Notes: generated from the sequence alone by a model not told the origin. DNA of 64,000 nt from Ignavibacteriota bacterium (GCA_019637995.1 JAHBUQ010000002.1:697428-761427); one strand, 5' to 3'; numbered from the stretch's first letter, positions 44,628 to 53,790 are shown. Translations and numbers: made by a program.

Positions 44628-46091
44628 ATGAAAAACATAAAAAGATTGATAGTTGTAATATTGTTGAATACATTTTTTTTACCAGTTATCTTAAATTCAG
44701 AATATACTTATAAACAAATATTCAATTTTAAAGATTTACTGAATACGACTCAACCAATAAGAATGACATCACTTACAAAATATAACAATAATTTTTTAGT
44801 AACTTTTAGATTCGACAATAGTAATTTCATTTATTTATCTGAAGGAGAAAATATTTTTAATTTCATATTGAAGGATACATCCAAATATATTTTTATAGAA
44901 AAGGATGGTAAACTAATTAAAACACATTATTTGGATAGCATGACTGCGCAGATTAGTGCTTCCATCACAACTTCAGACAATGTACTATTGGCAAGAGCTC
45001 ATGGAATTATTAGTAAAATTGACTTTGACAACTCTATATTAGTAAATGACACTCTAACAACGAAAGATCAGCGTTTTGGAAGAATTGATTGTGTTGATAA
45101 TATAGTATTAGCAACTACCAACAATGTTAATATTGGTGGACAAACAAGTCTTTTTTTATCAAGTGATAATGGAAATAGCTGGGAGAATTTATATATTGAA
45201 AATTTACAAAGTTATGGATTAGATACTAATTATCAATCAATTATTTATCGTGTAACAAAATTAAGGAATAACAAAATATATGCATTAACAAATATTAGAG
45301 ATACAAGAAATCTTTACTTAAATCACTATCATTTTTTTAGTTCAGAAGATTTTGGAAGTTCATGGCAAAAATTATTTGATATACATACAGAAAAGCAATA
45401 TATTAAGGATTTTGAAGTCAGCCCTACCGGTAATATTATTACAGTAGGTTCGAAGGAAAGACTTGATACAGAAGTTGGAGTTAAATATTACGAATGGATA
45501 GCAAAATCTACTGATAATGGAAAGACCTGGTTTGATATATTGTCTGATTCTACTATAACATCTGCGCAACTTGAAAATATACAAATTAGGAATAACCTGA
45601 TAATTACACATAATTCATTCCATACTTACTACTCTTATAATGATTTTGAAGATATTAATATTATCAGAAGCGCACTTAATCATGACTTATTCATTAAAGA
45701 TATTTATATTGAAGATGAAAAAACAATATACGTATCAAGTATTAATGAAGGATTAATAGGTAAGTTTAATTTTTTAAATACTTCAATAAAGGATAAGATT
45801 AATTCTGATTTAATGATTTTCCCTAACCCCGCAAGCGATTTTATTACAATCCAACTCAGCAACAAAGGGCTTCAGCCCTTTGCAGCAGTAGATAAAGTGC
45901 AAATATTTGATATGCTTGGATTGGAGGTAGCACAGACGCCCTCGTCTGTGAATAATATGAAAAATACTCAGACGGGGGCGTCTGAGCTACTAAGAATTGA
46001 CCTATCTCATTTGCCGGCAGGAGTGTATTTCATCAGGATTAATTGCAGCAATGGAGCTTGCTCCATTGTCGAGAAATTTGTGAAGATGTAG
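44628..46091 (+). CDS. Secreted BNR-like repeat protein with palindrome-loaded T9SS sorting domain
   Basis: The protein has 487 residues with a signal peptide (1-24). The body has at least three BNR-like motifs (LSSDNGNSW, SSEDFGSSW, KSTDNGKTW) and is probably a beta-propeller. The T9SS type A domain starts at FPNPA (residue 398) and ends in KFVKM, 90 residues against 71 in the paralogue at 0.8-2.1 kb. The excess falls at three places where the DNA contains perfect palindromes that are translated (NKGLQPFAA; QTPSSV...NTQTGAS; CSNGACS). A GAGGAG ribosome-binding site precedes the ATG. It is probably PorU-processed cargo. Ligand unknown. Confidence 0.88.
   Translation: MKNIKRLIVVILLNTFFLPVILNSEYTYKQIFNFKDLLNTTQPIRMTSLTKYNNNFLVTFRFDNSNFIYLSEGENIFNFILKDTSKYIFIEKDGKLIKTHYLDSMTAQISASITTSDNVLLARAHGIISKIDFDNSILVNDTLTTKDQRFGRIDCVDNIVLATTNNVNIGGQTSLFLSSDNGNSWENLYIENLQSYGLDTNYQSIIYRVTKLRNNKIYALTNIRDTRNLYLNHYHFFSSEDFGSSWQKLFDIHTEKQYIKDFEVSPTGNIITVGSKERLDTEVGVKYYEWIAKSTDNGKTWFDILSDSTITSAQLENIQIRNNLIITHNSFHTYYSYNDFEDINIIRSALNHDLFIKDIYIEDEKTIYVSSINEGLIGKFNFLNTSIKDKINSDLMIFPNPASDFITIQLSNKGLQPFAAVDKVQIFDMLGLEVAQTPSSVNNMKNTQTGASELLRIDLSHLPAGVYFIRINCSNGACSIVEKFVKM
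45863..45882. repeat. Perfect palindrome inside the T9SS domain (1)
   Basis: caaagggcttcagccctttg: 9-bp arms with a 2-nt centre, in frame, encoding part of NKGLQPFA. It lies between the first and second strands of the sorting domain. Confidence 0.95.
45927..45990. repeat. REPIN-like inverted pair inside the T9SS domain
   Basis: Two hairpins, cacagacgccctcgtctgtg (45931-45950) and ctcagacgggggcgtctgag (45967-45986), each have 8-bp arms and a 4-nt loop. They are arranged head to head: the first is preceded by GTAG (45927-45930) and the second followed by CTAC (45987-45990). Each unit is nearly the reverse complement of the other. This is the layout of REP doublets (REPINs). It is translated in frame as residues 434-455. 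Confidence 0.8.
46049..46068. repeat. Perfect palindrome inside the T9SS domain (2)
   Basis: caatggagcttgctccattg: 9-bp arms and a 2-nt centre, in frame, encoding part of CSNGACSIV in the last hairpin loop of the sorting domain. Confidence 0.95.
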
Positions 46092-46218
46092 AAGCAAAAA
46101 TTTTACATTTTATTATAAACAACATTACAGTTTTCTCAAATAATTAATATAATTTTTCAATTAGATTTTTTTTCCGTAATTTTGTTTTTTAAATTTTTAA
46201 CCAAAACAAATAATAATT

Positions 46219-47286
46219 ATGGCAAAAGAACAAGCAAAAGAAATCACTTCGTCTGCAAGTAAATCAGTTAGCGAGAAGCTGAAAGCAGTTCAAATAGCGA
46301 TAGACCAGATAGAAAAAGCGCATGGTAAAGGCTCAATTATGCGCCTCAATGACCAGCAGGTCGTTCAGGTTGACGCAATATCCACAGGTTGCCTTTCTCT
46401 GGATGCGGCAATAGGTATTGGTGGTGTGCCACGTGGCAGAATAATAGAAATTTTTGGTCCCGAGTCATCGGGTAAAACAACTGTGTGCCTCCATGTAATT
46501 GCTGAGGCTCAAAAAACCGGCGGTTTAGCAGCTTTTGTTGATACCGAGCACGCTCTTGACATTAATTACGCTCAGAGACTTGGACTCGACCTGAATAATT
46601 TGCTTCTCTCACAGCCTGAATTCGGAGAACAGGCGCTCGAAATCGTTGAAACGCTTGTACGAAGCGGGGCATTGGATGTTATCGTGGTTGACTCAGTAGC
46701 GGCACTTACTCCAAGAGTTGAAATCGAAGGCGATATGGGCGATGCACAAATGGGTTCGCAGGCAAGACTTATGTCTCAGGCTATGAGAAAGCTAAATGCT
46801 GCTATCGGCAAATCCAAAACTACAGTAATTTTTACAAATCAGCTCAGAAGTAAAATTGGTGTGATTTATGGCAATCCTGAAACAACTACCGGCGGTAATG
46901 CTCTGAAATTTTACGCTTCAGTGAGAATTGATATTCGCCGTAAGGAAGTTATTAAAGATGGGCAGGATATTACAGGTAACCGTGTTCGCTGCAAAATTGT
47001 CAAGAATAAAGTCGCTCCTCCGTTCAAAGAAGTAGAATTTGATATCATGTACAATGAAGGGATTTCAAAGATGGGCGATTTGATTGATGTTGCCACTGAA
47101 TTCGGCATCGTAGCTAAGAGCGGATCATGGTATTCATATAAAAACGAAAGAACTCAGGGACGTGACGGATTGAGAAAACTATTAATCGAAAATCCTGAGC
47201 TTTACAAAGATTTAGAAAGTGATGTTAAAGAAAAACTAAGCCCAAAAGCTGTAGCTAAAACTAATAATAGCGTAAGTGCTGAGTAA
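46219..47286 (+). CDS. recA: Recombinase RecA
   Basis: The protein has 355 residues. Walker A is GPESSGKTT (80-88); it also has [27 protein letters not shown] and [12 protein letters not shown]. Length and motifs are normal. It pairs homologous DNA strands and promotes LexA cleavage. It is monocistronic, with a bidirectional terminator after it. TAATTTTG about 35 bp upstream fits a Bacteroidetes-type -7 element. Confidence 0.97.
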   Translation: MAKEQAKEITSSASKSVSEKLKAVQIAIDQIEKAHGKGSIMRLNDQQVVQVDAISTGCLSLDAAIGIGGVPRGRIIEIFGPESSGKTTVCLHVIAEAQKTGGLAAFVDTEHALDINYAQRLGLDLNNLLLSQPEFGEQALEIVETLVRSGALDVIVVDSVAALTPRVEIEGDMGDAQMGSQARLMSQAMRKLNAAIGKSKTTVIFTNQLRSKIGVIYGNPETTTGGNALKFYASVRIDIRRKEVIKDGQDITGNRVRCKIVKNKVAPPFKEVEFDIMYNEGISKMGDLIDVATEFGIVAKSGSWYSYKNERTQGRDGLRKLLIENPELYKDLESDVKEKLSPKAVAKTNNSVSAE

Positions 47287-47375
47287 TTTATCGTTGCTTT
47301 ATCCGAATAAATCATATTTTTGAAATTTGGATTTTGTATATTGTTAATTCTTATTCGTTTGACTATTACAAAATT

Positions 47376-47417
47376 AAAAAAGTGGGAGACTTTGCCAAAA
47401 ATCTCCCACTTTTTTTT
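47376..47417. terminator. Bidirectional terminator between recA and cytochrome b gene
   Basis: agtgggaga (47381-47389) pairs with tctcccact (47402-47410), with an A-run before and a T-run after, between convergent genes. Confidence 0.93.
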
Positions 47418-47436
47418 GTAAAATAATAGTGAAATA

Positions 47437-48201
47437 TTATTTCTTTTTTATCTCTTTAGTTTCAGGATTGTAATCTATGTCTTCTTCTTTCCTGACTTCA
47501 TAATCTTCGTGTGCCTCAACAATATCAGTATCATCAGTATATTCGGTAACATCATCATGTTTGATAATCAGTTTTTCAGGTTCTTCTTCGTGCAAATGAT
47601 GGTATCCGTCAATCATAGATTTAAAGTTAGCAGAAATAGTTTCTCCATGAGTGGCAAGATAAATGTGCCCGAACATAAATACACTAAGGAAAAACCCGAC
47701 AACAATGTGTAAAATCGCCATGGGCCAAACTCCACCCATGCCCATAACATTTGCAGGAGCAAGCTCGGGAAACATAAGTAGCCACCCCGAGATGATTACC
47801 ACCGGCATAAGAAAAAACATAATTCCAAAATATGTCAGTTGTTGCAAAGGATTGAATTTCAGTTTTTCGCTGGTATGATATGGGTGATCATGCCCCATAA
47901 ATACACCATAAACATAATATTTGCCCTGATTGAACATTCTTTCAAACATGTTCTGCATAGTTGGTATGTAATGTTTGTAATTCCCGCTGACGATATTGAA
48001 TATTGTGTAAAAAAGGAATATCACACTTATTATCACACCTGCGATATTGTGAGTGTACATCGCTATGCTAAATGGCAGGAACAGTTCATTTGTATCGGAA
48101 TAGTGCATACTAATTCCTGAAACAATCAAAATTATAAATAGTAGGGCATTAAACCAATGCCAAATTCTTAACCAAAGTGGATATAAAAGTACTTTTTTCA
48201 T
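47437..48201 (-). CDS. Membrane cytochrome b (b561/thiosulfate-reductase-like)
   Basis: The protein has 254 residues with four membrane helices: IWHWFNALLFIILIVSGISM, THNIAGVIISVIFLFYTIF, LTYFGIMFFLMPVVIISGWL and MAILHIVVGFFLSVFMFGHIYL. His residues in helices 1, 2 and 4 can bind two b haems, as in the FdnI/HyaC/PhsC-type cytochrome b family. The C-terminal tail is acidic. It starts 4 bp inside the end of the multihaem cytochrome gene, so the two are translationally coupled. Likely role: electron exchange between the quinone pool and the multihaem cytochrome. Confidence 0.85.
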   Translation of the reverse strand: MKKVLLYPLWLRIWHWFNALLFIILIVSGISMHYSDTNELFLPFSIAMYTHNIAGVIISVIFLFYTIFNIVSGNYKHYIPTMQNMFERMFNQGKYYVYGVFMGHDHPYHTSEKLKFNPLQQLTYFGIMFFLMPVVIISGWLLMFPELAPANVMGMGGVWPMAILHIVVGFFLSVFMFGHIYLATHGETISANFKSMIDGYHHLHEEEPEKLIIKHDDVTEYTDDTDIVEAHEDYEVRKEEDIDYNPETKEIKKK

Positions 48202-49649
48202 TTATTGTTCCCTGATTTCTTAGATTTCCAACGTAAGAATCCATGAATACCGATACCTAAGAATGTCATTGCAAAAATGATAACGCTCAGAGTATCTAAA
48301 TAAATATTCCTTGTTGTTCCAATGACGTAAGCATCACTGAGAAGTGTGCCGTTCACAAATCCGTATTTCATTCTGGATTGCTTTTTCTCGTGAACATAAA
48401 GCTGGGACATAAGCCTGGAATTAGTAGAATGGCATTCTTCACATTGTTTGACAGTTTTACTCCTGTCAAGAATATTATGATGTAAATCCTTTCCCTCGTG
48501 TGAAGCGTGGCAGTCAACACAGCGCACTGTTTCCCAGTGCTTAACCTGATTAGGCATCCATTTGTGAGCATCTTCAACTGTCGCAAGCCCGTACTTCTTC
48601 ATCATAGCAGCGTCAGAGTGACAAGCTACACAATAAACCATCTTATTATTTACAACGACATTGAATTTCATCCCGGAAGTTGTAAATGCTTGCTCAGGTA
48701 CATCCGGTACTGCATGAATGTTATGCTCGCCATGGCAGTATGTGCAAGTAGGGACATCCTTGAAACCCTTTATTACACCTTGACCATGAATCGAAAGCAT
48801 ATATTCATCAGTAATGTCTCTATGACATTTGCCGCACACGTTATGAATATTTGACTTATGAATTGTTGAAGTAGGAATATCTTCTTTCTCAAGTCTATGA
48901 GCGCCGTGACAGTCCACACAAACGGCGGCTTCAGCATTACCTCTCAGAATCGCTTGTCCATGAACACTCTTTTCATAGTCAACAAGTGTTTTTGCGTATT
49001 TACTTGGATTATGGGGTTGATTCATATGGCAATCAAGACAAAGCTTTTCTTGATTCAACTTAAGCTGACGCTTATCTAAAAGATGACGTTTTGTTACAGG
49101 TTGTGAGTGGCAATAAATACAAGTCGGAGCATTAGGGTTGTCGTGAGTCAATTCAACAAAATGCTCTGATACAAGATGCTCTTGCATTATTTTCGGGTGA
49201 CATCTTCCGCAAAATTCAGTTGATTTAGTAAAGTGAAATTCTGATGTAGGCAATTTTTTAGATACTACATTATGTGTTCCATGACATCCTTTACAGTTTA
49301 CATCAGCACTACCACCGGTTCCTTTTGCACCAAGCATCTGTGGGTGAAACTTATGGTCTTTTTCAGGATTTGTATGACAACTTATACAGTTTACTTTATT
49401 CATTGGAGTTTTGTGCGGTATATCAAACGGGTCGAAACCTTCATGACAATCAACGCATTTCAAACTTCCATGGACTGAACGGGGAAGAATAAATCGTTTT
49501 ACAGTCAATGGAACTGTTATGCCATTTCTTTCCATAGTAATGCCGGAATCATCGTGACAATCATAGCACGTTGAGTTGTCTTCACCATAAGCTTTAAAGC
49601 CAACCAGCAGCACTAAAATTACCGTTATTTGTTTGATAACATTATTCAT
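48198..49649 (-). CDS. Thirteen-haem cytochrome c with C-terminal membrane anchor
   Basis: The protein has 483 residues with a signal peptide at the start. I count 13 CxxCH motifs in order: CYDCH, CVDCH, CISCH, CKGCH, CGRCH, CIYCH, CLDCH, CVDCH, CGKCH, CTYCH, CVACH, CVDCH and CEECH. Many free His residues could be distal ligands. A C-terminal helix (LDTLSVIIFAMTFLGIGIHGFL) anchors it, leaving the haem domain in the periplasm. Start: the ATG at 49649; a TTG at 49664 is in frame but less likely. With the cytochrome b gene it forms a two-gene electron transfer unit. The partner acceptor (soluble cytochrome, reductase or extracellular chain) is not in the window. Confidence 0.9.
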   Translation of the reverse strand: MNNVIKQITVILVLLVGFKAYGEDNSTCYDCHDDSGITMERNGITVPLTVKRFILPRSVHGSLKCVDCHEGFDPFDIPHKTPMNKVNCISCHTNPEKDHKFHPQMLGAKGTGGSADVNCKGCHGTHNVVSKKLPTSEFHFTKSTEFCGRCHPKIMQEHLVSEHFVELTHDNPNAPTCIYCHSQPVTKRHLLDKRQLKLNQEKLCLDCHMNQPHNPSKYAKTLVDYEKSVHGQAILRGNAEAAVCVDCHGAHRLEKEDIPTSTIHKSNIHNVCGKCHRDITDEYMLSIHGQGVIKGFKDVPTCTYCHGEHNIHAVPDVPEQAFTTSGMKFNVVVNNKMVYCVACHSDAAMMKKYGLATVEDAHKWMPNQVKHWETVRCVDCHASHEGKDLHHNILDRSKTVKQCEECHSTNSRLMSQLYVHEKKQSRMKYGFVNGTLLSDAYVIGTTRNIYLDTLSVIIFAMTFLGIGIHGFLRWKSKKSGNNK

Positions 49650-49742
49650 GATATTTTTTCTCAAAATCAGTCAAACTTACAAATGTAAAATTATCATTTT
49701 TTTTTGATATAACAAAGCGATTTTTGATTATTTTTCAAAATT

Positions 49743-49788
49743 ATGACATTATATTGTCATATTGTCATTTTTACATATAAAAATGACA
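49743..49788. promoter_or_regulatory. Paired palindromic operator upstream of the cytochrome genes
   Basis: ATGACA-N6-TGTCAT (49743-49760) is followed 2 nt later by a perfect 10-bp inverted repeat, tgtcattttt-N6-aaaaatgaca (49763-49788). All four half-sites are TGTCAT or its complement. The N6 spacing with TGACA arms resembles Crp/Fnr-family operators. It is located about 95 bp before the cytochrome start, in the divergent gap. Confidence 0.6.
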
Positions 49789-49893
49789 GAATATCGTAAC
49801 TATAGTGCCTTTATTTTGACATTTATACATAATATTATAATAGGAATTGAATATTTACGTAGTTATATTTAATTAAAATATTCAAGGTTGCTA

Positions 49894-50313
49894 ATGGATA
49901 ACTTTATACCGGTTATAGGAATAATTCTTATAGCTATATCAATATACCTTTTCAAAAAGAAACGGGAATTCATTGCAAATTCAGTTGAAACAGAAGCCTT
50001 AGTAGTAGAATTGATAGAAGAATATAGTATGAATTCTGACTCCTATAATAATTACATATATTATCCAGTATTTGAGTTTAAGGATATTTATGGCAATATC
50101 ATCAGGAAGAAACATAATCGCGGGAGTTATCCGCCGGCTTATCAGGTTAATTATCGGGTAAAAATACAATACCAGCCAAACAATTCCGAGAATTTTGTAA
50201 TTGCAAGCGAGAGCAATATGGTAGCTTTAGGAGTACTTTTATTCGGATTATTATTTGTGGTAGGTTCTGTTATTGGTTATTTGGAAGAAAATTTCGGCTG
50301 GGATTTATTTTAG
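49894..50313 (+). CDS. DUF3592-like small membrane protein
   Basis: The protein has 139 residues: an N-terminal membrane helix (FIPVIGIILIAISIYLF), a soluble beta-rich middle with YYPVFEFKDIYGN and YQPNNSENFVI, and a second helix near the C terminus (VALGVLLFGLLFVVGSVIGYL). This is the DUF3592 layout. The start is the ATG at 49894, with AAGG just upstream; a TTG at 49888 is less likely. Function unknown. Confidence 0.75.
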   Translation: MDNFIPVIGIILIAISIYLFKKKREFIANSVETEALVVELIEEYSMNSDSYNNYIYYPVFEFKDIYGNIIRKKHNRGSYPPAYQVNYRVKIQYQPNNSENFVIASESNMVALGVLLFGLLFVVGSVIGYLEENFGWDLF

Positions 50314-50446
50314 AATTTTACAATAAAAAATCACCTTTTGTTTCAAAATTAATAAATATTTTTTTTTTCAATCATAAATTTAGTAATTTTGAATAATTTT
50401 CTTAAGTAAAATTTAACTGACTTTCTAATTTGAACAATATTATTAA

Positions 50447-51040
50447 ATGAAGCTCAAATCAATTATTATTTTATTATTATCAATTACAATAGTGTCGTGT
50501 AGCGAAAAGCTCAAGTCGCTTGATGATACAGCAATTGAAGTAAGTGCAGTAAATGGTGAAGAGCTTAGCTTCTCCAAGAATATTGAATTTGAACATCGCC
50601 GATATTTTATAGCCACCGGAGGTTATGGCAGCATCAGATATTTGTGTATCCGGTTAAGTATGAATAGTCAATTACTTGGCAAAATAGATGATGAAATCGA
50701 GGGTTCGATCTATGAAACAATGACCGGAGATTTAAACGGCAATTCCAAACCGGAAATTATGCTGCTTTGTATTAATAACTCATATAAGGGTTTTGTTGAT
50801 ATAGTAGGCTATGAGTTCGATGGCAAAATTTTCAGGCGTTATGATTTGCCCCCTCTTGATTCTGATTTAGCTTATGGCTACGGCGGTAACGACCATTTTT
50901 ATATAAGTAAAAGTAAACTCATTCGAGAGTTTCCGATACTTAATACCCAGCCCAAAGCAAAAAGAAAAATTACATATTCATTGAATAAAAATCTGGAATT
51001 TAGTATTGAAAAATTTGATGAAATTAAATATTTAGAATAA
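50447..51040 (+). CDS. Predicted lipoprotein of unknown function
   Basis: The protein has 197 residues. A signal peptide ends in a lipobox with Cys19 (TIVSC). The middle has GDLNGNSKPEIMLLCIN, similar to FG-GAP/integrin-like calcium loops (D-x-N-x-x-x-x-P-E). It is probably anchored in the inner or outer membrane after Lgt processing. No family is recognised. A similar type of lipoprotein lies at 58.2 kb. Confidence 0.75.
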   Translation: MKLKSIIILLLSITIVSCSEKLKSLDDTAIEVSAVNGEELSFSKNIEFEHRRYFIATGGYGSIRYLCIRLSMNSQLLGKIDDEIEGSIYETMTGDLNGNSKPEIMLLCINNSYKGFVDIVGYEFDGKIFRRYDLPPLDSDLAYGYGGNDHFYISKSKLIREFPILNTQPKAKRKITYSLNKNLEFSIEKFDEIKYLE

Positions 51041-51139
51041 TCTGACTTGGTGAAAAAAAATATTTCCTTCTAATAACAAATAAATATTGATTTTTTTTGT
51101 CTTACTGTAAATAAATTAATATAAATTTTTTCTATAATT

Positions 51140-52441
51140 ATGAAGAAATACATACTTACAACTATATTATTATTCTTAAGCACAGGATTAATTTTCAGTC
51201 AAAGAATCCCTAAAGAAGTAGTAGAAAATTTCTACTTTGATGTGGTTGTATTTCAGGGTGACACTTTAAATACCGGAAGAGTGGATGTATATGTGTTGGT
51301 GCCATACCAAACACTTAATTTTGTAAAAAGCGGTGGTGTTTTTGGTGCTTCTTATGATGTTGATATTCGTATAACAGACACACTTGGTAACCGTATTGAA
51401 TCAAGTCGCTATGAGCGAACTTTGCGGGAGGAAGATTATTTTGTAACACGAGGCGGTACTGCTGGATTTGATTATACTCAATCTATATTCAACTTAATGC
51501 CCGGGAAGTATCGTGTTAATGCAAGCATTACCGATAAATTCAGCAAACAGTTGCATGAGAAGAACAGAATCATCACAGTACTGGATTTTGGTGAATTTGA
51601 TTTTTCCTTAAGTGGTATTTTGCTTCTAAGTTCGATTGAAGATATCGGTGGAAAATTTAAAATTACACCACATATATCTGACAATATCGGTAATTTCTCA
51701 AATGGTTTTTTTGCTTTTTTTGAATCCTACAAACCTCGCAAAGATTTGGATTCAGTTGATTATGTATGGGAATTTATTAACAGCAAAAACGAAACTATTG
51801 CCTTCAGCGACAGGATACGAAAATTTGCCGGAAATGATAAAAACCAGACTTTCATCCATATTCCAAGGGTTGATGAAATGACAAACGGAACTTATATTTT
51901 ACGCATAACAGCAAAAGAAAAAGATACAACTAATGACCTGAAATCTGGCACTACGCTTGCTGTTACTCAGCGATCAGTTACATATTTAAGAACTATTGGC
52001 GGCAGTGTTCTGGCAGATTTAGATATAGCCGTACGTCAATTGAGATATGTTGCATTTGGATCTGATATAGATTTTATAAATGAGGCTACTACTACAGGTG
52101 AGAAGCAAAAGAGATTTGAAGCATTCTGGAAAAAGCTTGATCCCTCACCGGGAACGGATAGAAATGAGGCATTCGAAGATTACTATTCGAGAATTGATTA
52201 CGCTAATCGTGCCTTTAAGTCCTTTCAGGATGGATGGCTTACTGACAAAGGTATGGTATATATAATTTTTGGACCACCTTATTCTACAGACCGACAGAAT
52301 AATTTTAATGACGGCAGAATTTACGAAAGATGGTCTTATATGAATAATCGCGAATTTATCTTTGTAGATAATTCCGGCTTCGGTGATTTCAGAATGATAC
52401 GTCCTATGAGCATCACCGAAAAATACAGATATGACAGATAA
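51140..52441 (+). CDS. GWxTD domain-containing secreted protein
   Basis: The protein has 433 residues. A signal peptide lies at 1-20. The C-terminal domain shows the family hallmarks: FEAFWKKLDPSPGTDRNEA, FQDGWLTDKGMVYIIFGPP and YERWSY. GWxTD proteins are typical of Chlorobi, Ignavibacteria and Gemmatimonadetes-like groups; their role is unknown. der follows 14 bp downstream, so the two may be co-transcribed. Confidence 0.88.
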   Translation: MKKYILTTILLFLSTGLIFSQRIPKEVVENFYFDVVVFQGDTLNTGRVDVYVLVPYQTLNFVKSGGVFGASYDVDIRITDTLGNRIESSRYERTLREEDYFVTRGGTAGFDYTQSIFNLMPGKYRVNASITDKFSKQLHEKNRIITVLDFGEFDFSLSGILLLSSIEDIGGKFKITPHISDNIGNFSNGFFAFFESYKPRKDLDSVDYVWEFINSKNETIAFSDRIRKFAGNDKNQTFIHIPRVDEMTNGTYILRITAKEKDTTNDLKSGTTLAVTQRSVTYLRTIGGSVLADLDIAVRQLRYVAFGSDIDFINEATTTGEKQKRFEAFWKKLDPSPGTDRNEAFEDYYSRIDYANRAFKSFQDGWLTDKGMVYIIFGPPYSTDRQNNFNDGRIYERWSYMNNREFIFVDNSGFGDFRMIRPMSITEKYRYDR

Positions 52442-52455
52442 TAATTGGAGATAAT

Positions 52456-53781
52456 ATGAATTTAGTAGCTATTGTAGGAAGACCTAACGTAGGCAAATCA
52501 ACACTTTTTAACCGACTTTTAGGACACCGTGAAGCAATTGTAGAGGACACTCCCGGTGTTACCCGTGACCGAATATATGGTGTTTCCGAATGGAATGGTA
52601 TTCGCTTTATGGTAGTTGATACAGGGGGCTTCATACCCGGAAGCGAAGATGATATGGAAAGAGCAATCCGTGAGCAAGCGATGATAGCCATTGAGGAAGC
52701 CGATTCAATAATTTTTCTTACAGACGGTCGCGATGGCGTAACTCCATTTGATACAGATATTTCCAATATTTTACGAGCAGCAAGCAAGAAAGTTATTTTG
52801 ATTGTAAATAAATGTGACAATACAATCCAGGATAATTTTTCTCATGAGTTTTATAAATTAGGTCTTGGAGAGCCATTTCCTATTTCCGCTCTCAATGGAC
52901 ATAATACAGGTGATTTTTTAGATGAAGTTGTAAAGGGGTTGCGTGATTTTGATCCCGATGAGCAGGATGGACGTCTCAAGATAGCAATAGTCGGAAGACC
53001 AAATGCCGGAAAATCAAGCATTAGCAATGCTCTTACCGGTAAAGAACGCTCAATAGTAACAAATATCCCCGGAACAACACGCGACTCTGTTGATTCTGTT
53101 ATTAAATATTATGGCGAAGATATTGTTCTGATTGATACCGCAGGTTTGAGAAAGCGCTCTCAAGTAAAAGAAAATATTGAGATGTATTCAATGCTCAGAA
53201 CTTCAAGAGCTATCGAAAGATGCGATGTTGCAATTGTTGTGGTTGATGCAGAGCGTGGCATGGAAGATCAGGATAAGAAAATCATCAATCAGGTAAATGA
53301 AGCCAGAAAAGGTATTTTGATTGCCGTAAATAAATGGGATATAATTGAAAAAGAAACCAAAACTTCTGAAGAATGGATCACCAAAATCAAAGAAGATATG
53401 AAAACTTTTGATTATGTTCCGATTGCATTTGTTTCAGCTGTTACCAAACAAAGACTTTTAAAGTTGCTTGATATGTGCAAAGATATTCGTGACAGAAGAC
53501 TAAAGCGAATTAAAACATCCGAGCTGAATGAAACAATGCTGAAATTACTTGATGCAACACCACCACCTTCAGTCAGAGGTTATGATTTAAGGATTAATTA
53601 TATTACTCAGGTTGGCGTAGAGCCTCCGGTTTTTGCATTTTTCTGTAATCATCCGCAGCTTATACCTGATTCATATAAGCGATTTGTTGAAAGAACAATG
53701 AGAAGAAGTTTTGATTTCTCCGGAACTCCAATTTCTTTTATTTTCAGACGAAAAAACACACCTTGGGACGAGAGAGATTAG
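52456..53781 (+). CDS. der: Ribosome-assembly GTPase Der (EngA)
   Basis: The protein has 441 residues with two GTPase domains in tandem: GRPNVGKST with DTGG and NKCD, then GRPNAGKSS with DTAGLRKRS and NKWD. A C-terminal KH-like domain (PPPSVRGYDLRINYITQ ... FCNHPQLIPDSYKRF) completes the family layout. It acts in 50S subunit assembly. GGAG precedes the ATG. Confidence 0.97.
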   Translation: MNLVAIVGRPNVGKSTLFNRLLGHREAIVEDTPGVTRDRIYGVSEWNGIRFMVVDTGGFIPGSEDDMERAIREQAMIAIEEADSIIFLTDGRDGVTPFDTDISNILRAASKKVILIVNKCDNTIQDNFSHEFYKLGLGEPFPISALNGHNTGDFLDEVVKGLRDFDPDEQDGRLKIAIVGRPNAGKSSISNALTGKERSIVTNIPGTTRDSVDSVIKYYGEDIVLIDTAGLRKRSQVKENIEMYSMLRTSRAIERCDVAIVVVDAERGMEDQDKKIINQVNEARKGILIAVNKWDIIEKETKTSEEWITKIKEDMKTFDYVPIAFVSAVTKQRLLKLLDMCKDIRDRRLKRIKTSELNETMLKLLDATPPPSVRGYDLRINYITQVGVEPPVFAFFCNHPQLIPDSYKRFVERTMRRSFDFSGTPISFIFRRKNTPWDERD

Positions 53782-53790
53782 AGCAAACAT

